Below are positions 46,455-56,110 of a DNA stretch of 64,000 bases, one piece after another. The notes beneath the pieces are model-generated. The model made no database searches, was not told where the DNA came from, and saw only the letters and a program-made list of their open reading frames with translations. Position 1 is the first letter of the stretch. Every line of letters begins with the position of its first letter. Source of the stretch: Rhodanobacter thiooxydans. GTDB taxonomy: Bacteria > Pseudomonadota > Gammaproteobacteria > Xanthomonadales > Rhodanobacteraceae. The stretch covers positions 3,286,001 through 3,350,000 of the forward strand of contig NZ_CP127409.1 of assembly GCF_030291135.1 (NCBI RefSeq), read 5' to 3'. A program made the position numbers and the translations under genes.

Positions 46455-47210
46455 ATGGCCTCACGACCACCACCGCGTTTTGTCGTGCGCCGGCACGACG
46501 ACGCCAGCCACCGCCGACGCTGGCTGTGGCTGGGCCTGGCCTGGCTCGGCAGCCTGCTGGTGGTCAGCCTGGTCGTTGCTGCGCTGAGCCGGCAGGCGAA
46601 TGCTCCGGCCGCGGTGGACAACCGCCAGCAACGCGCCCTGCTCGGCCAGATCGACGATCTGAAACAGCAGCTCGCCAACCTGCAGCGGGCGGCCCAGGTC
46701 AATGAAATCGCCACCCGCTCGCTGCGCGGCACCCTGGCCCAGCGCGAGGAAGAACTCAACGGCCTGCGCGCCGACCTGGGTTTCTACTCGCGGCTGGTCG
46801 GCGGCGACGCCCAGCGGCAGGGACTGAAGCTGCAGGAAGTGAAGCTGCAGCCGATCGCCGGCTCGCGCGGCTGGAACCTCAGCCTGAGCCTGACCCAGAA
46901 CGCCAAGCGCGGCGACGAGATTTCCGGCAACGCCCTGGTCAGCGTGGAAGGCCTGCGCGGCGACCAGGTGGCGCGGCTGGACTGGCCGGCGCTGGGCGAT
47001 GCCGCGCAGAAGAGCGGCCTGCCGTTCCGCTTCACCTATTTCCAGCAATTGCACGGCACCATCGTGCTGCCGGCGGATTTCCGTCCGACGCGATTGCGCA
47101 TCAGCATTCAGCCTGCCAGTGGCGAGCCGGTCAACCGTGCCGTCGCATGGGGCGCCGCACTGAGCGGAAACATCACCAACACCGAAGGGGACCGCGATGC
47201 TCAACCGTAG
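46455..47210 (+). CDS. Single-pass membrane protein with coiled coil (DUF6776-like)
   Basis: The 251-residue product has one membrane helix (about residues 23-44, LWLGLAWLGSLLVVSLVVAA), a coiled coil (about 58-105: LGQIDDLKQQLANLQRAAQ), and a beta-rich C-terminal domain (about 115-240). The overall layout matches the DUF6776 family (recalled) found beside bactofilin genes. It overlaps the bactofilin start by 14 bp, so the two are likely functionally linked in the cell envelope. Confidence 0.72.
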   Translation: MASRPPPRFVVRRHDDASHRRRWLWLGLAWLGSLLVVSLVVAALSRQANAPAAVDNRQQRALLGQIDDLKQQLANLQRAAQVNEIATRSLRGTLAQREEELNGLRADLGFYSRLVGGDAQRQGLKLQEVKLQPIAGSRGWNLSLSLTQNAKRGDEISGNALVSVEGLRGDQVARLDWPALGDAAQKSGLPFRFTYFQQLHGTIVLPADFRPTRLRISIQPASGEPVNRAVAWGAALSGNITNTEGDRDAQP

Positions 47211-47625
47211 ACGCAGCGATCGCAACGATCGCAACAGCAGCAACGAAACCAGCCTGATCGCCCGCGGCACGGTGATCCGCGGCGACCTGCGCTTCAGCGG
47301 CGCGCTGCACCTGGACGGGCGCATCGAAGGCAGCGTGCTGGGCGAGGGCGAGGACGCCGTGTTCACGCTCAGCGAACACGGCCACGTGCACGGCGAGATC
47401 CACGTGCCGCAGGCGGTGATCAATGGCCACGTGACCGGCGACGTCAACGTCAGCGCGCGGCTGGAACTGGCGCCGCAGGCACGCATCGACGGCGACCTGC
47501 GCTACCACACGCTGGAAATGGCCGCCGGTGCGCAGGTCAACGGGCGTATCTCGCGCCAGGCCGGAGACGCCCCGCGCGAATTGCCGGCGCCGGACGCCGA
47601 ACTCGACGAGGCCATGCCGGCCTGA
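47197..47625 (+). CDS. Bactofilin (polymer-forming cytoskeletal protein)
   Basis: The 142-residue product has the bactofilin beta-helix core with repeated G-x-V/I-x-G patterns (TSLIARGTVIRGDLRFSGAL, then LDGRIEGSVLG, then VPQAVINGHVTGDVNVSARL). Polar, disordered N- and C-terminal tails are typical. Bactofilins form non-polar filaments for cell shape and envelope positioning. It overlaps the upstream membrane protein gene. Confidence 0.9.
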   Translation: MLNRRRSDRNDRNSSNETSLIARGTVIRGDLRFSGALHLDGRIEGSVLGEGEDAVFTLSEHGHVHGEIHVPQAVINGHVTGDVNVSARLELAPQARIDGDLRYHTLEMAAGAQVNGRISRQAGDAPRELPAPDAELDEAMPA

Positions 47626-47665
47626 AGCGGTATGCTTGGCTCCAGTCCGCCCCGCCCCCATCTAG

Positions 47666-48040
47666 ATGCCCATGGAAACTCTCGTCGCGATCCCCGATTA
47701 CCGCAGCAGTGGTGCCCCGCTGGTGTTCACCGCCGCCGCCGCGCACAAGGTGCATGAGCTGATTGCCGAAGAAGGCAACCCGGCGCTGAAGCTGCGCGTA
47801 TACATCTCCGGCGGCGGCTGCTCGGGCTTCCAGTATGGCTTCACCTTCGACGAGGCCCAGGCCGAGGACGACCTGGCGATCGAGCGCGACGGCGTGACCC
47901 TGCTGTGCGACCCGCTGTCGCTGCAATACCTGGGCGGCGCACAGATCGACTATGCCGAGAACCTCAGCGGCGCGCAGTTCGTGATCAGCAACCCGAACGC
48001 CAAGACCACCTGCGGCTGCGGCTCCTCGTTCTCGGCCTGA
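47666..48040 (+). CDS. erpA: Iron-sulfur cluster insertion protein ErpA
   Basis: The 124-residue A-type carrier has the three conserved cysteines in [11 protein letters not shown] and [10 protein letters not shown], and [14 protein letters not shown]. It delivers Fe-S clusters to apoproteins, including those of isoprenoid synthesis. The start is ATG at 47666 or 47672. It is 11 bp from nudC. Confidence 0.95.
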   Translation: MPMETLVAIPDYRSSGAPLVFTAAAAHKVHELIAEEGNPALKLRVYISGGGCSGFQYGFTFDEAQAEDDLAIERDGVTLLCDPLSLQYLGGAQIDYAENLSGAQFVISNPNAKTTCGCGSSFSA

Positions 48041-48051
48041 GCGCGCCGCCG

Positions 48052-49026
48052 ATGGATCGGGCCAAACTGCCGCCGCCGAACACGTTCGCCGGGCTCAGCC
48101 TGGTCCTCGATCGCGTCGCCGAGTCGCGCGACGAGTCGGTGTGGATCGTCGAACAGGCCCGCTCGCCGCAAGCGCGCTACCTGCTGCTGGACCATGCCGG
48201 CGAAGCCTTCCTGCACCGCGACCGGGATGCGTTGCGCTGGCTCGACAGCGACGAGCGCGAACGGTGGCTCGGCGAGCAGCGCGCCAGCCTGCTCGGCATC
48301 GCCTACGAGCGTCCGCATTTCTTGCTGGTGGCGGACGACCCTACGCGCCTCGCCGAGCTGGAGCATGCACTCGACGCACGCCGCATGAGCCTGCGCGGCG
48401 CCGGCCTGCAACTGGCGACCGACGAGGCCGGCCTGTTCGCCTACGCCAAGGGCCTGGCGCACTGGCAGCGCGAGACGCGCTTCTGTGCGCATTGCGGCGC
48501 GCCGCTGCTGCTGGTCGCCGCCGGCCATCGCGCGCAATGCACCAACCCGGATTGCGCGCGGCTGCACTTCCCGCGCACCGACGCCGCCGTGATCATGCTG
48601 GTCGAGCACGACGGCGCCTGCCTGCTCGGCCGCCAGGCCGGCTGGCCGCCCGGCCGCTATTCCACCCTGGCCGGCTTCGTCGAGCCGGGCGAGGCGCTGG
48701 AGGACGCGGTGCGCCGCGAAGTGGCCGAGGAAGCCGGCGTGATCGTCGACGAGGTGCGCTACCACTCCTCGCAGCCGTGGCCGATGCCCGCCTCGCTGAT
48801 GGTCGGCTTCATCGCCACGGCGCGCTCGCGGCACATCGCAAGGCGCGACCACGAGCTGGAAGACGCACGCTGGTTCACCCCCGAGCAGATCATCGACGGC
48901 ATCGCCGACGGCAGCTTCCTGCCATCCACGCGCCTGTCGGTCTCCTACCAGTTGCTGGCGCACTGGCTGCGGCAGCGCGCGGGGCTGGAGCTGGATGCGC
49001 TGGTCGCCGGCGCCACACCGCGCTGA
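48052..49026 (+). CDS. nudC: NAD(+) diphosphatase (NADH pyrophosphatase)
   Basis: The 324-residue product has the NudC organisation: an N-terminal domain, a zinc ribbon (FCAHCGAPLL and QCTNPDCARLHFPR), a Nudix box (GFVEPGEALEDAVRREVAEE) and the NAD-specific SQPWPMPASLM motif. It hydrolyses NAD(H) and can remove NAD caps from RNA. The ATG at 48052 begins 11 bp past erpA. Confidence 0.95.
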   Translation: MDRAKLPPPNTFAGLSLVLDRVAESRDESVWIVEQARSPQARYLLLDHAGEAFLHRDRDALRWLDSDERERWLGEQRASLLGIAYERPHFLLVADDPTRLAELEHALDARRMSLRGAGLQLATDEAGLFAYAKGLAHWQRETRFCAHCGAPLLLVAAGHRAQCTNPDCARLHFPRTDAAVIMLVEHDGACLLGRQAGWPPGRYSTLAGFVEPGEALEDAVRREVAEEAGVIVDEVRYHSSQPWPMPASLMVGFIATARSRHIARRDHELEDARWFTPEQIIDGIADGSFLPSTRLSVSYQLLAHWLRQRAGLELDALVAGATPR

Positions 49027-49091
49027 CCCCGGCGCGAACTTCGCGTCAATCCTCCGGTCCCAGCCGCATCCACCACGAAGGATCGGCGGCG

Positions 49092-49781
49092 ATGGCGCAC
49101 GGAAGCACCCCGCACTCTGCCCGCGAGTCTTCGCCTGCGCGCTCCTGGCGGGCCGCATGCCGTCGCGGCGTCATCCTCGGCAGCGTCACGGCGCTGCACC
49201 TGCTCACCCTGGCGCTGGTGCTGCGCCCCGCGCTGCCGTACCGAGCGGCGCGCACCACCGGCCACGACAACGGCGAGGCATTGCAGCTCAGCTTCGTCGC
49301 ACGGCCCGACAGGCCGCGATCCACCAACCCGCCGCCACGACTGCCGCGACCCCGGACGACGCGCCTGGCAAGGTCGGCGGCCGCAGCGCAAACACCGGGC
49401 GCCGTTGCGTCATCGCAGGTGCTCGTCACCTCCCCGCCGGCAAACCTGCCGGACGGCTCCGGTGACTACCACGCTGCCCTTGCCGGGGCGGGCAACACGC
49501 AATGGGCGCCACGCGTGCGCCTGCCGGGTTCGGGCCTGCCGCCACGCGCCGGTATCCTGCTGCGCAGCGGGCCGAGCCTGCGGCAGGCCGTGCGCGCGAT
49601 GACCACCGCCAGCCGCTGCAAGTACGAGCGCATGAAGATGGAACGCAGCGCCAACCAGTTCGTTACGCGTCAGCTGGTCGAACGGGCGCTTGACGCCGAC
49701 GGCTGCGGCCCGCAGCTCGATCGTGCGGCGGCCGACGGCACCGTCGATGCGATCTCGCATCGCGCGATTTTCGGCAACTGA
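49092..49781 (+). CDS. Hypothetical protein with N-terminal membrane helix
   Basis: The 229-residue product has a membrane segment (residues about 25-45, RGVILGSVTALHLLTLALVL), then a Pro/Arg-rich linker and a globular tail (RCKYERMKMERSANQFV). The C-terminal part resembles no family I know. AAGGA precedes the ATG at 49092. Its long upstream frame overlaps nudC in another frame and is not used. Confidence 0.6.
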   Translation: MAHGSTPHSARESSPARSWRAACRRGVILGSVTALHLLTLALVLRPALPYRAARTTGHDNGEALQLSFVARPDRPRSTNPPPRLPRPRTTRLARSAAAAQTPGAVASSQVLVTSPPANLPDGSGDYHAALAGAGNTQWAPRVRLPGSGLPPRAGILLRSGPSLRQAVRAMTTASRCKYERMKMERSANQFVTRQLVERALDADGCGPQLDRAAADGTVDAISHRAIFGN

Positions 49782-49849
49782 CCGCGCCGGGTGATACCGA
49801 CGCCGGCACGTCGCTTACAATGCAGCCACTGTCTGCGAGTTCCTCCGTC

Positions 49850-50719
49850 ATGGCCATCCGTCTGCTCGTTGCCCTCGTCGCCCTCGGTCTGCTGCACCTC
49901 ATGCCGCAACTGGCACGCTGGCGCGGCGACGGCCTGTTCCGCCGCTGGGTGGCGCAATTGGCAGACACCAGCGGCGGCGGTCGCGTGGCGCTGGCCCTGC
50001 TGCTGCCGCTGATCCTGTGCGCGCTGCTGGAGTGGCTGCTCGGGCGTTCGCCGCTGGGCGAGTTGCTGCCGCTGCTGTTTGCGTTGGTGGTGTTGCTGTA
50101 CTGCTTCGGCCCGCGCGAATTCGAAGCTGACCTGGAGGCGATCCTGGACGCCCCGGACGGCGCCAGCCGCGAAGCCGCGGCGCAGGCGCTGGCCGACGAT
50201 GGTCAGCCGATTCCGTGGAACGCGCCGGCGCTGGGCGAAGCGATAGTCTATGCCGCGTTGCGCCGGCGCTTCGCCGTGCTGCTGTGGTTCTTCCTGCTCG
50301 GCCCGGCCGGTGCGCTGGGGTACCGGCTGGCGCAGACGCTGGGTCGCAACGACGCGCTGCGGCTCGATCCGGACGGCCGCCGCGCCGCCGGCTACGTGGC
50401 CAACGCGCTGGACTGGCTGCCGGCGCAGATGCTGACCTTCACCCTGGCCGTGGTCGGCCACTGGGAAGCGGTGATCGGCGCCTGGCGGCGCTGGCACAGC
50501 CAGGCCGCGCCGACCAGCTGGTACGGCGCCGGCCCGGGTTTCCTGGGAGCCGCGGCACAGGCCGACGTGCTGATCGACATCGAGGCCGGCGACGGTTACG
50601 CCGAGGAGCACAGCGATCCGCTGGCCGAGCTGCGGCGCCTGCGCAGTGCCCTGCTGCGGGCGCTGCTGGTCTGGCTCAGCGTAGTGGCGCTGATCGTGAT
50701 CGGCGGCTGGGTGAGCTGA
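49850..50719 (+). CDS. ampE: AmpE-like regulatory signalling protein
   Basis: The 289-residue membrane protein has a hydrophobic N-terminus (MAIRLLVALVALGLLHLMPQ), the YCFGPREFEADLEAIL segment of the AmpE/CbiB-like family, and further membrane helices. AmpE acts in sensing for beta-lactamase induction with AmpD. AmpD is not in the window. Start choice between 49820 and 49850 is uncertain; 49850 begins at the hydrophobic helix. Confidence 0.8.
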   Translation: MAIRLLVALVALGLLHLMPQLARWRGDGLFRRWVAQLADTSGGGRVALALLLPLILCALLEWLLGRSPLGELLPLLFALVVLLYCFGPREFEADLEAILDAPDGASREAAAQALADDGQPIPWNAPALGEAIVYAALRRRFAVLLWFFLLGPAGALGYRLAQTLGRNDALRLDPDGRRAAGYVANALDWLPAQMLTFTLAVVGHWEAVIGAWRRWHSQAAPTSWYGAGPGFLGAAAQADVLIDIEAGDGYAEEHSDPLAELRRLRSALLRALLVWLSVVALIVIGGWVS

Positions 50720-50725
50720 TCCGCC

Positions 50726-50746
50726 CGACGCCCGCCGCGGGCGTCG
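50726..50746. terminator. Convergent hairpin between ampE and the MFS-PlsC gene
   Basis: CGACGCCCG-N3-CGGGCGTCG is a perfect 9-bp palindrome located between the two convergent stop codons. No T-run follows on either strand, so termination is inferred from position. Confidence 0.5.
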
Positions 50747-50749
50747 ACG

Positions 50750-52624
50750 TTACGCGAGATCGCCACGCAATTCGCGCACCCGCGCCTCCAGGGATGCCGC
50801 CGTGACCTGCGGTGATGGTTGCGCGGCATCCACCACCAGTTCCACCCGCGCGCGGAACCGCCGTGGCAGGCGCGCGCGGCGCAGCATCGAGTCGCGCCGG
50901 CTCCACACGCTGCCCCACAGGCCGCGCAACGCCATCGGCACCACCGGCACCGGCCGCCGCGCCAGGATCTTCTCCACACCGGGCCGGAACGGCGCGATCT
51001 CGCCGTCACCGGTCAAGCCGCCTTCCGGGAAGACGCACACCACCTCGCCCTCGGCCAGCGCCGCATCGATGGCATCGTAGGCCTGCTGCAGCACCGCGGG
51101 ATCTTCCTTGTGGCCGGCGATCGGGATGGCTTTGGCGGTGCGGAACACGAAGCTCAGCAACGGGATGTTGAAGATCCTGTAATACATCACGAAGCGCACC
51201 GGCCGGCGCAGGTTCGCCATCAGCAGCAACGGGTCCATGAAGCTGACGTGGTTGCACACCAGCAGCGCCGGCCCTTCCTCGGGAATCTGTCCGGCACCAT
51301 CGGCGCGCACCCGGTACAGCGTGTTCACCAGCACCCAGGTGATGAAGCGCATCAGGAACTCGGGCACCAGGGTAAAGATGTACCAGGCCACCAGCACGTT
51401 GAGCAGCGCCGCGGCGAGGAAGATCTGCGACGCATCCAGGCCCAGCGCACCCAGCCCCAGGCCGAAACCGGCGGCCAGCACGATCAGCAGCGCATTCAGG
51501 ATGTTGGTGCCGGCGATGATCCGCGACAGCTTCTCGCGCGGCGCGCGCGCCTGCACGAAGGCAAACAGCGGCACCACGTAGAAGCCGGCGAACATGCCGA
51601 TCAGGGTGAGGTCGAGCGCGACACGCCAGTTGCCCGCGCCGCGCAGGAAAGCCAGCCAGTCCAGCCCGCGTACGGACGCCACACCGTGCCGTGCGAAGTA
51701 CAGGTCCACGCCGAACGCGGTCAGCCCGAATGCGCCCAGCGGCACCAGTCCGATCTCCACCCGCCGGCCCGACATCTTCTCGCACAGCAACGCGCCGAGT
51801 CCGGTGCCGATCGAGAACAGGGTCAGCACCAGCGTGTTCACCGAGCCGTCGCCGCCCAGCGTCTCGCGCGTATAGATCGGCAACTGCGCGATCAGCACCG
51901 TGCCGAAGAACCAGAACCACGAGATGCCCAGCACTGCGTTGAACACCGCGCGATCGGCGCGGGTGATCGCCAGCACCCGCGCGGTCTCGCTGAACGGATT
52001 CCAGTTGAATTTCAATCCCGGCGCGGTCGCCGGCGCCGGCGGAATCCGGCGACTGGCCAGATAGCCGGCCACCGCCACCGCGATGGTGGCGCCCGACGCC
52101 AGCAGCGGCCCCACGCCAGCCACCAGCATCAGCGAGTTGCCGGCGATCATGCCCACCAGCATCGCCATCTGCGTGCCCATCTCCACCAATCCGTTGCCAC
52201 CGACCAGCTCGGCCGGTTTCAACGCCTGCGGCAGGATCGCGTACTTGATCGGCCCGAACATGGTCGAGTGCATGCCCATCATGAACAGCACAACCAGCAG
52301 CAGCGAGGTGTGGTGTGTGTAGAAACCGTACGCGGCCAGCGCCATCGCGCCGATCTCGAACAGCTTCACGTAGCGGATGATCCGGCTCTTCTCGTACTTC
52401 TCGGCCAGCTGGCCCGCTGTGGCGGAGAACAGGAAGAACGGAATGATGAACAGTGCCGGTGCCAGGTTGGTGTAGAGCGACACCGTGTGATCGTCCAGCC
52501 CCATCTGGAACGCCACCAGCATCACCAGCGCATTGCGGAATGCATTGTCGTTGAACGCCCCCAGCGCCTGGGTCCAGAAGAACGGCGCGAAACGCCGCTT
52601 GCCCAGCAATGCGAATTGGCTCAT
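50750..52624 (-). CDS. MFS transporter fused to PlsC-type acyltransferase
   Basis: The 624-residue product has an MFS transporter domain (about residues 1-410, with FNDNAFRNALVMLVAFQMG and many membrane helices). A lysophospholipid acyltransferase domain follows (about 430-624), with the catalytic NHVSFMDP and the binding motif VFPEGGLTGDGE. The arrangement resembles the LplT-Aas pair, which imports lysophospholipids and re-acylates them. The ATG at 52624 begins the conserved MFS N-terminus, whereas the frame extends to 52720. Confidence 0.9.
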   Translation of the reverse strand: MSQFALLGKRRFAPFFWTQALGAFNDNAFRNALVMLVAFQMGLDDHTVSLYTNLAPALFIIPFFLFSATAGQLAEKYEKSRIIRYVKLFEIGAMALAAYGFYTHHTSLLLVVLFMMGMHSTMFGPIKYAILPQALKPAELVGGNGLVEMGTQMAMLVGMIAGNSLMLVAGVGPLLASGATIAVAVAGYLASRRIPPAPATAPGLKFNWNPFSETARVLAITRADRAVFNAVLGISWFWFFGTVLIAQLPIYTRETLGGDGSVNTLVLTLFSIGTGLGALLCEKMSGRRVEIGLVPLGAFGLTAFGVDLYFARHGVASVRGLDWLAFLRGAGNWRVALDLTLIGMFAGFYVVPLFAFVQARAPREKLSRIIAGTNILNALLIVLAAGFGLGLGALGLDASQIFLAAALLNVLVAWYIFTLVPEFLMRFITWVLVNTLYRVRADGAGQIPEEGPALLVCNHVSFMDPLLLMANLRRPVRFVMYYRIFNIPLLSFVFRTAKAIPIAGHKEDPAVLQQAYDAIDAALAEGEVVCVFPEGGLTGDGEIAPFRPGVEKILARRPVPVVPMALRGLWGSVWSRRDSMLRRARLPRRFRARVELVVDAAQPSPQVTAASLEARVRELRGDLA

Positions 52625-52720
52625 GCGATGTCCTGGGTTGGTGCCGTCACGCCCACCGCGGAGGGTGCGAGGGGACCTGGCAAGTATTGCCGCGTGTGAC
52701 TTGCGGACACAACCAGACAC

Positions 52721-52751
52721 AAAAAAACGCCACCCATCAAGGGTGGCGTTT
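52721..52751 (-). terminator. Terminator of the TonB-receptor gene
   Basis: AACGCCACCC and GGGTGGCGTT form a 10-bp stem with a 5-nt loop. On the minus strand a T-run follows, 57 bp after the receptor stop codon. The stem also lies upstream of the MFS-PlsC gene. Confidence 0.85.
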
Positions 52752-52807
52752 CTTCAAGGCAAGTTCAGAGCGTCAGAACAGCATGCTCATCCCTTTGTAC
52801 GTGTTGC

Positions 52808-55800
52808 TTAGTAGTCGTACGTCATGGAGAGACGCACGTAACGCGGCGACTGGAAGTAGGTGCCGAGACCATAGGTGTTCGAAACCGTACCCACGTCGGT
52901 CTGCGAGCGCGGGGTCGTGTTGGTAACCCGACGCTGGTTGAGCACGTTGAAGACGTTGAGCGAGAAGCCCAGCTTGTGGTCGGCAAACGCCGGACGGTAA
53001 GTCACCGCCAGATCGACCTTCTCCGTCCACGGCGTGTTGCCCACCGCACCCGGACCGCTGGGCTGACCGAAGCAGAAGTGGTAGTCGCCACCGTAGCCGA
53101 TCGGATCAGTCTGGTTGGCACCAAAGCGACCCAAGCAGGTCTTCGGCGTACCCGACTGGATGCGCGCTGCGGCGGAGAGCAGCCATTCCGGCGTGAGCTG
53201 GTAGCTGCCGCGGATCTTCAACTGGTGCCGGCGGTTGTTCGCCAACAGGCCGCCGCTGGCAATCATCAGCTCGGCTGCATCCCAGTCTTCCGTCTTGGAC
53301 ACGTCATCCTGGCCCAGGTCGGAACGCACCTGACCCTCGGTGTTGCCCCAGCTGCGCGAGAACGTGTAGTCCACGCGTGCCTGCCACTTGCCGTTGAACG
53401 GGTGCTCCAGGTACATGTCGAGCGCGTAGTACTTACGCTTGGCACCCTGGTTGAAGCCCCAGTCAGCCTGCGACATCTGGACGCTCTTGTAGCCGCCGTT
53501 CGAGTCGTTGAGCAGGAAGGTGTTGGTGCGGCCCGGGTTGAAGATATAGCAGCTGTGAATGTCGAGCGTGGAGGTATCGACGCCCTGCGCAATCAGCTTG
53601 TCTTCGATCTTGCCGCCGTCGCAGACGTCATCGATCGCAGACTGCAGCTTGCGGTAGGTCGCCTTTGCACCATAGGCCCAATCCGAGCCCAGCGTCTTGT
53701 CGAAACCAAGAATGGCTTCATCCTGGTATTGCGACTTCAGATCGGTCGGGGCGAAGGTCTTGTTGTCCGGTGCGATACCGTACTCGCCGTTGGCCGACAC
53801 CGGACCTGGACCCAGTGCGGTCAGACCGGTCGGGGCACCAGTCACCGGGTCGATACCGGTGTAGGTGGAGTACTCGCGCGTGAAAGTGGAGGCAGAGGCA
53901 CCACGAATGGCCACGCTGTTGGGCAGCGCGAGGAAGTAGCGACCGAGGTTGCCATAAACCTTGAACGAGGAGTCACCGAACACGTCCCAGCTGGCGCCCA
54001 GACGCGGTGCCCACTGGTTCTTCTGATCGACGTACGGCTTGGCTGCGCTGTTGTAGTTGGTGAAGTGATCGTTGCGCACGCCCAGGCTGAGCATCACGTT
54101 GTCGCTGACCTGCCAGCGGTCTTCCAGATAGAACGCCTTCTGCTTGACCGACATGCTGGTGGTGGTCTTGAAGATGTACTTCTGGACGTAGTAGCCATTG
54201 CCGCCCGGAGCACCGACACCGAGCGCCGAATTGATCGGCGCAGTCGGCTTGCCGGACTTGCTGTAGATCCAGAGGTAACCCGGGCCACCCATGTCCTGGC
54301 CCTGGTTGTGGGCGAAGTAGGACTGGTTGTCGATACCGAGCGCGAGGTGGTGATCACCCAGCTGGTATTCCAAGTCGGCGCGCAGGCCGCGCGTCTTGCT
54401 GCCCGCATCCGGCGTGGTGATCACGTAATCCGTAACACCGTTGCGGATCGGGGTACCACCGGTGATGGCCGGATTCTGGTTGGTCACGCCCGAGAGGAAC
54501 GGCAGTGTGGCGCTGAGCCCCGGGATGACAGTGTAGTTCTCGGTCTTGCTCTTGCCGTAAGTCACCGACAGCGTCAGGTCATCGGTGATGTAACCGGTGT
54601 ACTTGGCGATATCGTACCTGTTGGCGTCCTTGGTCGAGGTCGGATGGCCCGTGATCCCGGCGCTGTGCATGCCGGTGGCATAGCTGTAGTTATACAGGTC
54701 GCCGCTGTAGGACGTGTTGCTCTTGATGTGGGTGTATTCCAGGATGTTGCTGTCGTTGATGTTCCAGTCGAACTTGGTGTACAGCTTGGGCAGGCTGTAC
54801 TTGTACTCGTTGACTGTCTGCACGCCAGCGGCGGAGGTCGAGGTGCTCGTACCCCGCTGCTTTTCGGACTCGGCCGACACGAACATGTACAGGCGATCGC
54901 GGATCAGCGGACCACCGGCATAGACCGAATAGGTGGTATCCCAGCTGGTGTTGTTCTTGCGATTGCGATAGATCGTGCCCGGCAGGTTCGGGTTGGTATA
55001 GACATAGCCCGGCGGCAGCTGATTGTTCGGGTAGTAGATGTTTTCCGGATCATTGGCCAGCGACTTGGGCGCCCAAGTCACCTGGGCGCCGAAATGCCAC
55101 TCGTTGGTACCGCGCTTGCCGACCTGGCTGATCACGCCGCCATCCGAACGACCGTACATGGCGCTGTAGCCGCCGGTGTAGGTTTCCTGCTGGTCAATCG
55201 AGCCATACGGCAGGCCAACGCCACCCAGAGCCTTCAGCGGATCGGTCGTGTTGAAACCGTTGATGTAGTAGGCATTCTCAGTGACGCCGGCACCGCCGAA
55301 CGAAACCGTCCGGCCAAAGGCGCCATTGCCGGCGACCGCGCCCGGAGCAAGCAGGGCAATCGACTCGGCGTTGCGGCCGATCGGCAGCTTGGCCAGTTCC
55401 TGGGCGGTGATGACCGTGCGCGAGTCAACCGAGGAGACGTCGATCACGGGAAGCGCATTGGCCTGAACCGTCACCGCACCCAGGTTCTGGGCGTTTTCCA
55501 CGCCAGCAAAGGACACCGCCGTACCGGCGCCAACAACAAGGTTGACATTGTCACGCGTGTCGACCGTCACGCCATCCTTCTTGAGGGTGACCGTGTAGGT
55601 GCCGAGCGGAAGATTGGCGACGCGGTAGCGTCCGGTGCTGTCAACAGCAACCTCGCGGGTAATACCGGTGGAGCCACTTACCGTGACGGTCTCGCCAGAG
55701 GCAGCTGGCGCCTGGCCGAAGATGCTGCCGGTGGTCGCCTGACCGAAGGCCATGCCACTGAAGCCCAGACCCAGCGCCAGGGCGAGCGCGGTGCGCTGCA

Positions 55801-55834
55801 GCTGCCCCGCCTTGAAATTTTTACGCGAATTCAT
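52808..55834 (-). CDS. TonB-dependent receptor, Oar-like
   Basis: The 1008-residue outer-membrane protein has a signal peptide (about residues 1-31, ALALGLGFSGMAFGQ), a carboxypeptidase-regulatory-like domain (about 40-115), a plug domain (about 130-260: LPIGRNAESIALLAPG, YYINGFNTTDPL) and a beta-barrel. It ends in RYVRLSMTYDY, an aromatic terminus suited to barrel assembly. The GGGAGT before the ATG at 55834 supports the start. The substrate is unknown. It is divergent from an HTH regulator gene. Confidence 0.92.
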   Translation of the reverse strand: MNSRKNFKAGQLQRTALALALGLGFSGMAFGQATTGSIFGQAPAASGETVTVSGSTGITREVAVDSTGRYRVANLPLGTYTVTLKKDGVTVDTRDNVNLVVGAGTAVSFAGVENAQNLGAVTVQANALPVIDVSSVDSRTVITAQELAKLPIGRNAESIALLAPGAVAGNGAFGRTVSFGGAGVTENAYYINGFNTTDPLKALGGVGLPYGSIDQQETYTGGYSAMYGRSDGGVISQVGKRGTNEWHFGAQVTWAPKSLANDPENIYYPNNQLPPGYVYTNPNLPGTIYRNRKNNTSWDTTYSVYAGGPLIRDRLYMFVSAESEKQRGTSTSTSAAGVQTVNEYKYSLPKLYTKFDWNINDSNILEYTHIKSNTSYSGDLYNYSYATGMHSAGITGHPTSTKDANRYDIAKYTGYITDDLTLSVTYGKSKTENYTVIPGLSATLPFLSGVTNQNPAITGGTPIRNGVTDYVITTPDAGSKTRGLRADLEYQLGDHHLALGIDNQSYFAHNQGQDMGGPGYLWIYSKSGKPTAPINSALGVGAPGGNGYYVQKYIFKTTTSMSVKQKAFYLEDRWQVSDNVMLSLGVRNDHFTNYNSAAKPYVDQKNQWAPRLGASWDVFGDSSFKVYGNLGRYFLALPNSVAIRGASASTFTREYSTYTGIDPVTGAPTGLTALGPGPVSANGEYGIAPDNKTFAPTDLKSQYQDEAILGFDKTLGSDWAYGAKATYRKLQSAIDDVCDGGKIEDKLIAQGVDTSTLDIHSCYIFNPGRTNTFLLNDSNGGYKSVQMSQADWGFNQGAKRKYYALDMYLEHPFNGKWQARVDYTFSRSWGNTEGQVRSDLGQDDVSKTEDWDAAELMIASGGLLANNRRHQLKIRGSYQLTPEWLLSAAARIQSGTPKTCLGRFGANQTDPIGYGGDYHFCFGQPSGPGAVGNTPWTEKVDLAVTYRPAFADHKLGFSLNVFNVLNQRRVTNTTPRSQTDVGTVSNTYGLGTYFQSPRYVRLSMTYDY

Positions 55835-55964
55835 CGTGGTGACTCCCCATGGTTCGGCCCGAAAGATCCGGGCACAAGAAACTTTTGTGTGTTCGTGACA
55901 TCCAAGGGCGGCATCCTGGAAACTCTGCAAGCCCATGCCGATCCATATGATTTAGACTAGGTTT

Positions 55965-55986
55965 CTTACGCAAACAGACGCGTAAG
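55965..55986. promoter_or_regulatory. Inverted repeat upstream of the TonB receptor gene
   Basis: CTTACG-N10-CGTAAG lies about 130 bp upstream of the receptor start and 125 bp upstream of the HTH start. It is a candidate operator for the divergently encoded regulator. The spacer is AT-poor and no clear promoter boxes were assigned. Confidence 0.45.
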
Positions 55987-56110
55987 TTATTGCGACGTTA
56001 ATTCAAGAAAACGCGCAGGTCAACCGGCTCTTAACTTAAATTCGCAGATTTCTACACTTGACTTGTGACATAAACTTACACTAGACCCACTACACAAGGC
56101 GGTCTTCCTG

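Noticed and set aside
50819-52699. 626-codon plus-strand frame opposite the MFS-PlsC gene
   Set aside because: His/Gln/Arg-rich antisense shadow without any recognisable domain.
52976-55960. 994-codon plus-strand frame opposite the TonB receptor
   Set aside because: It mirrors the receptor gene exactly, has no motifs and is Arg/Val-rich as expected for an antisense shadow.
56051-56090. TTGACT-like -35 box upstream of the HTH gene
   Set aside because: No -10 box at acceptable spacing was found, so no promoter is annotated.
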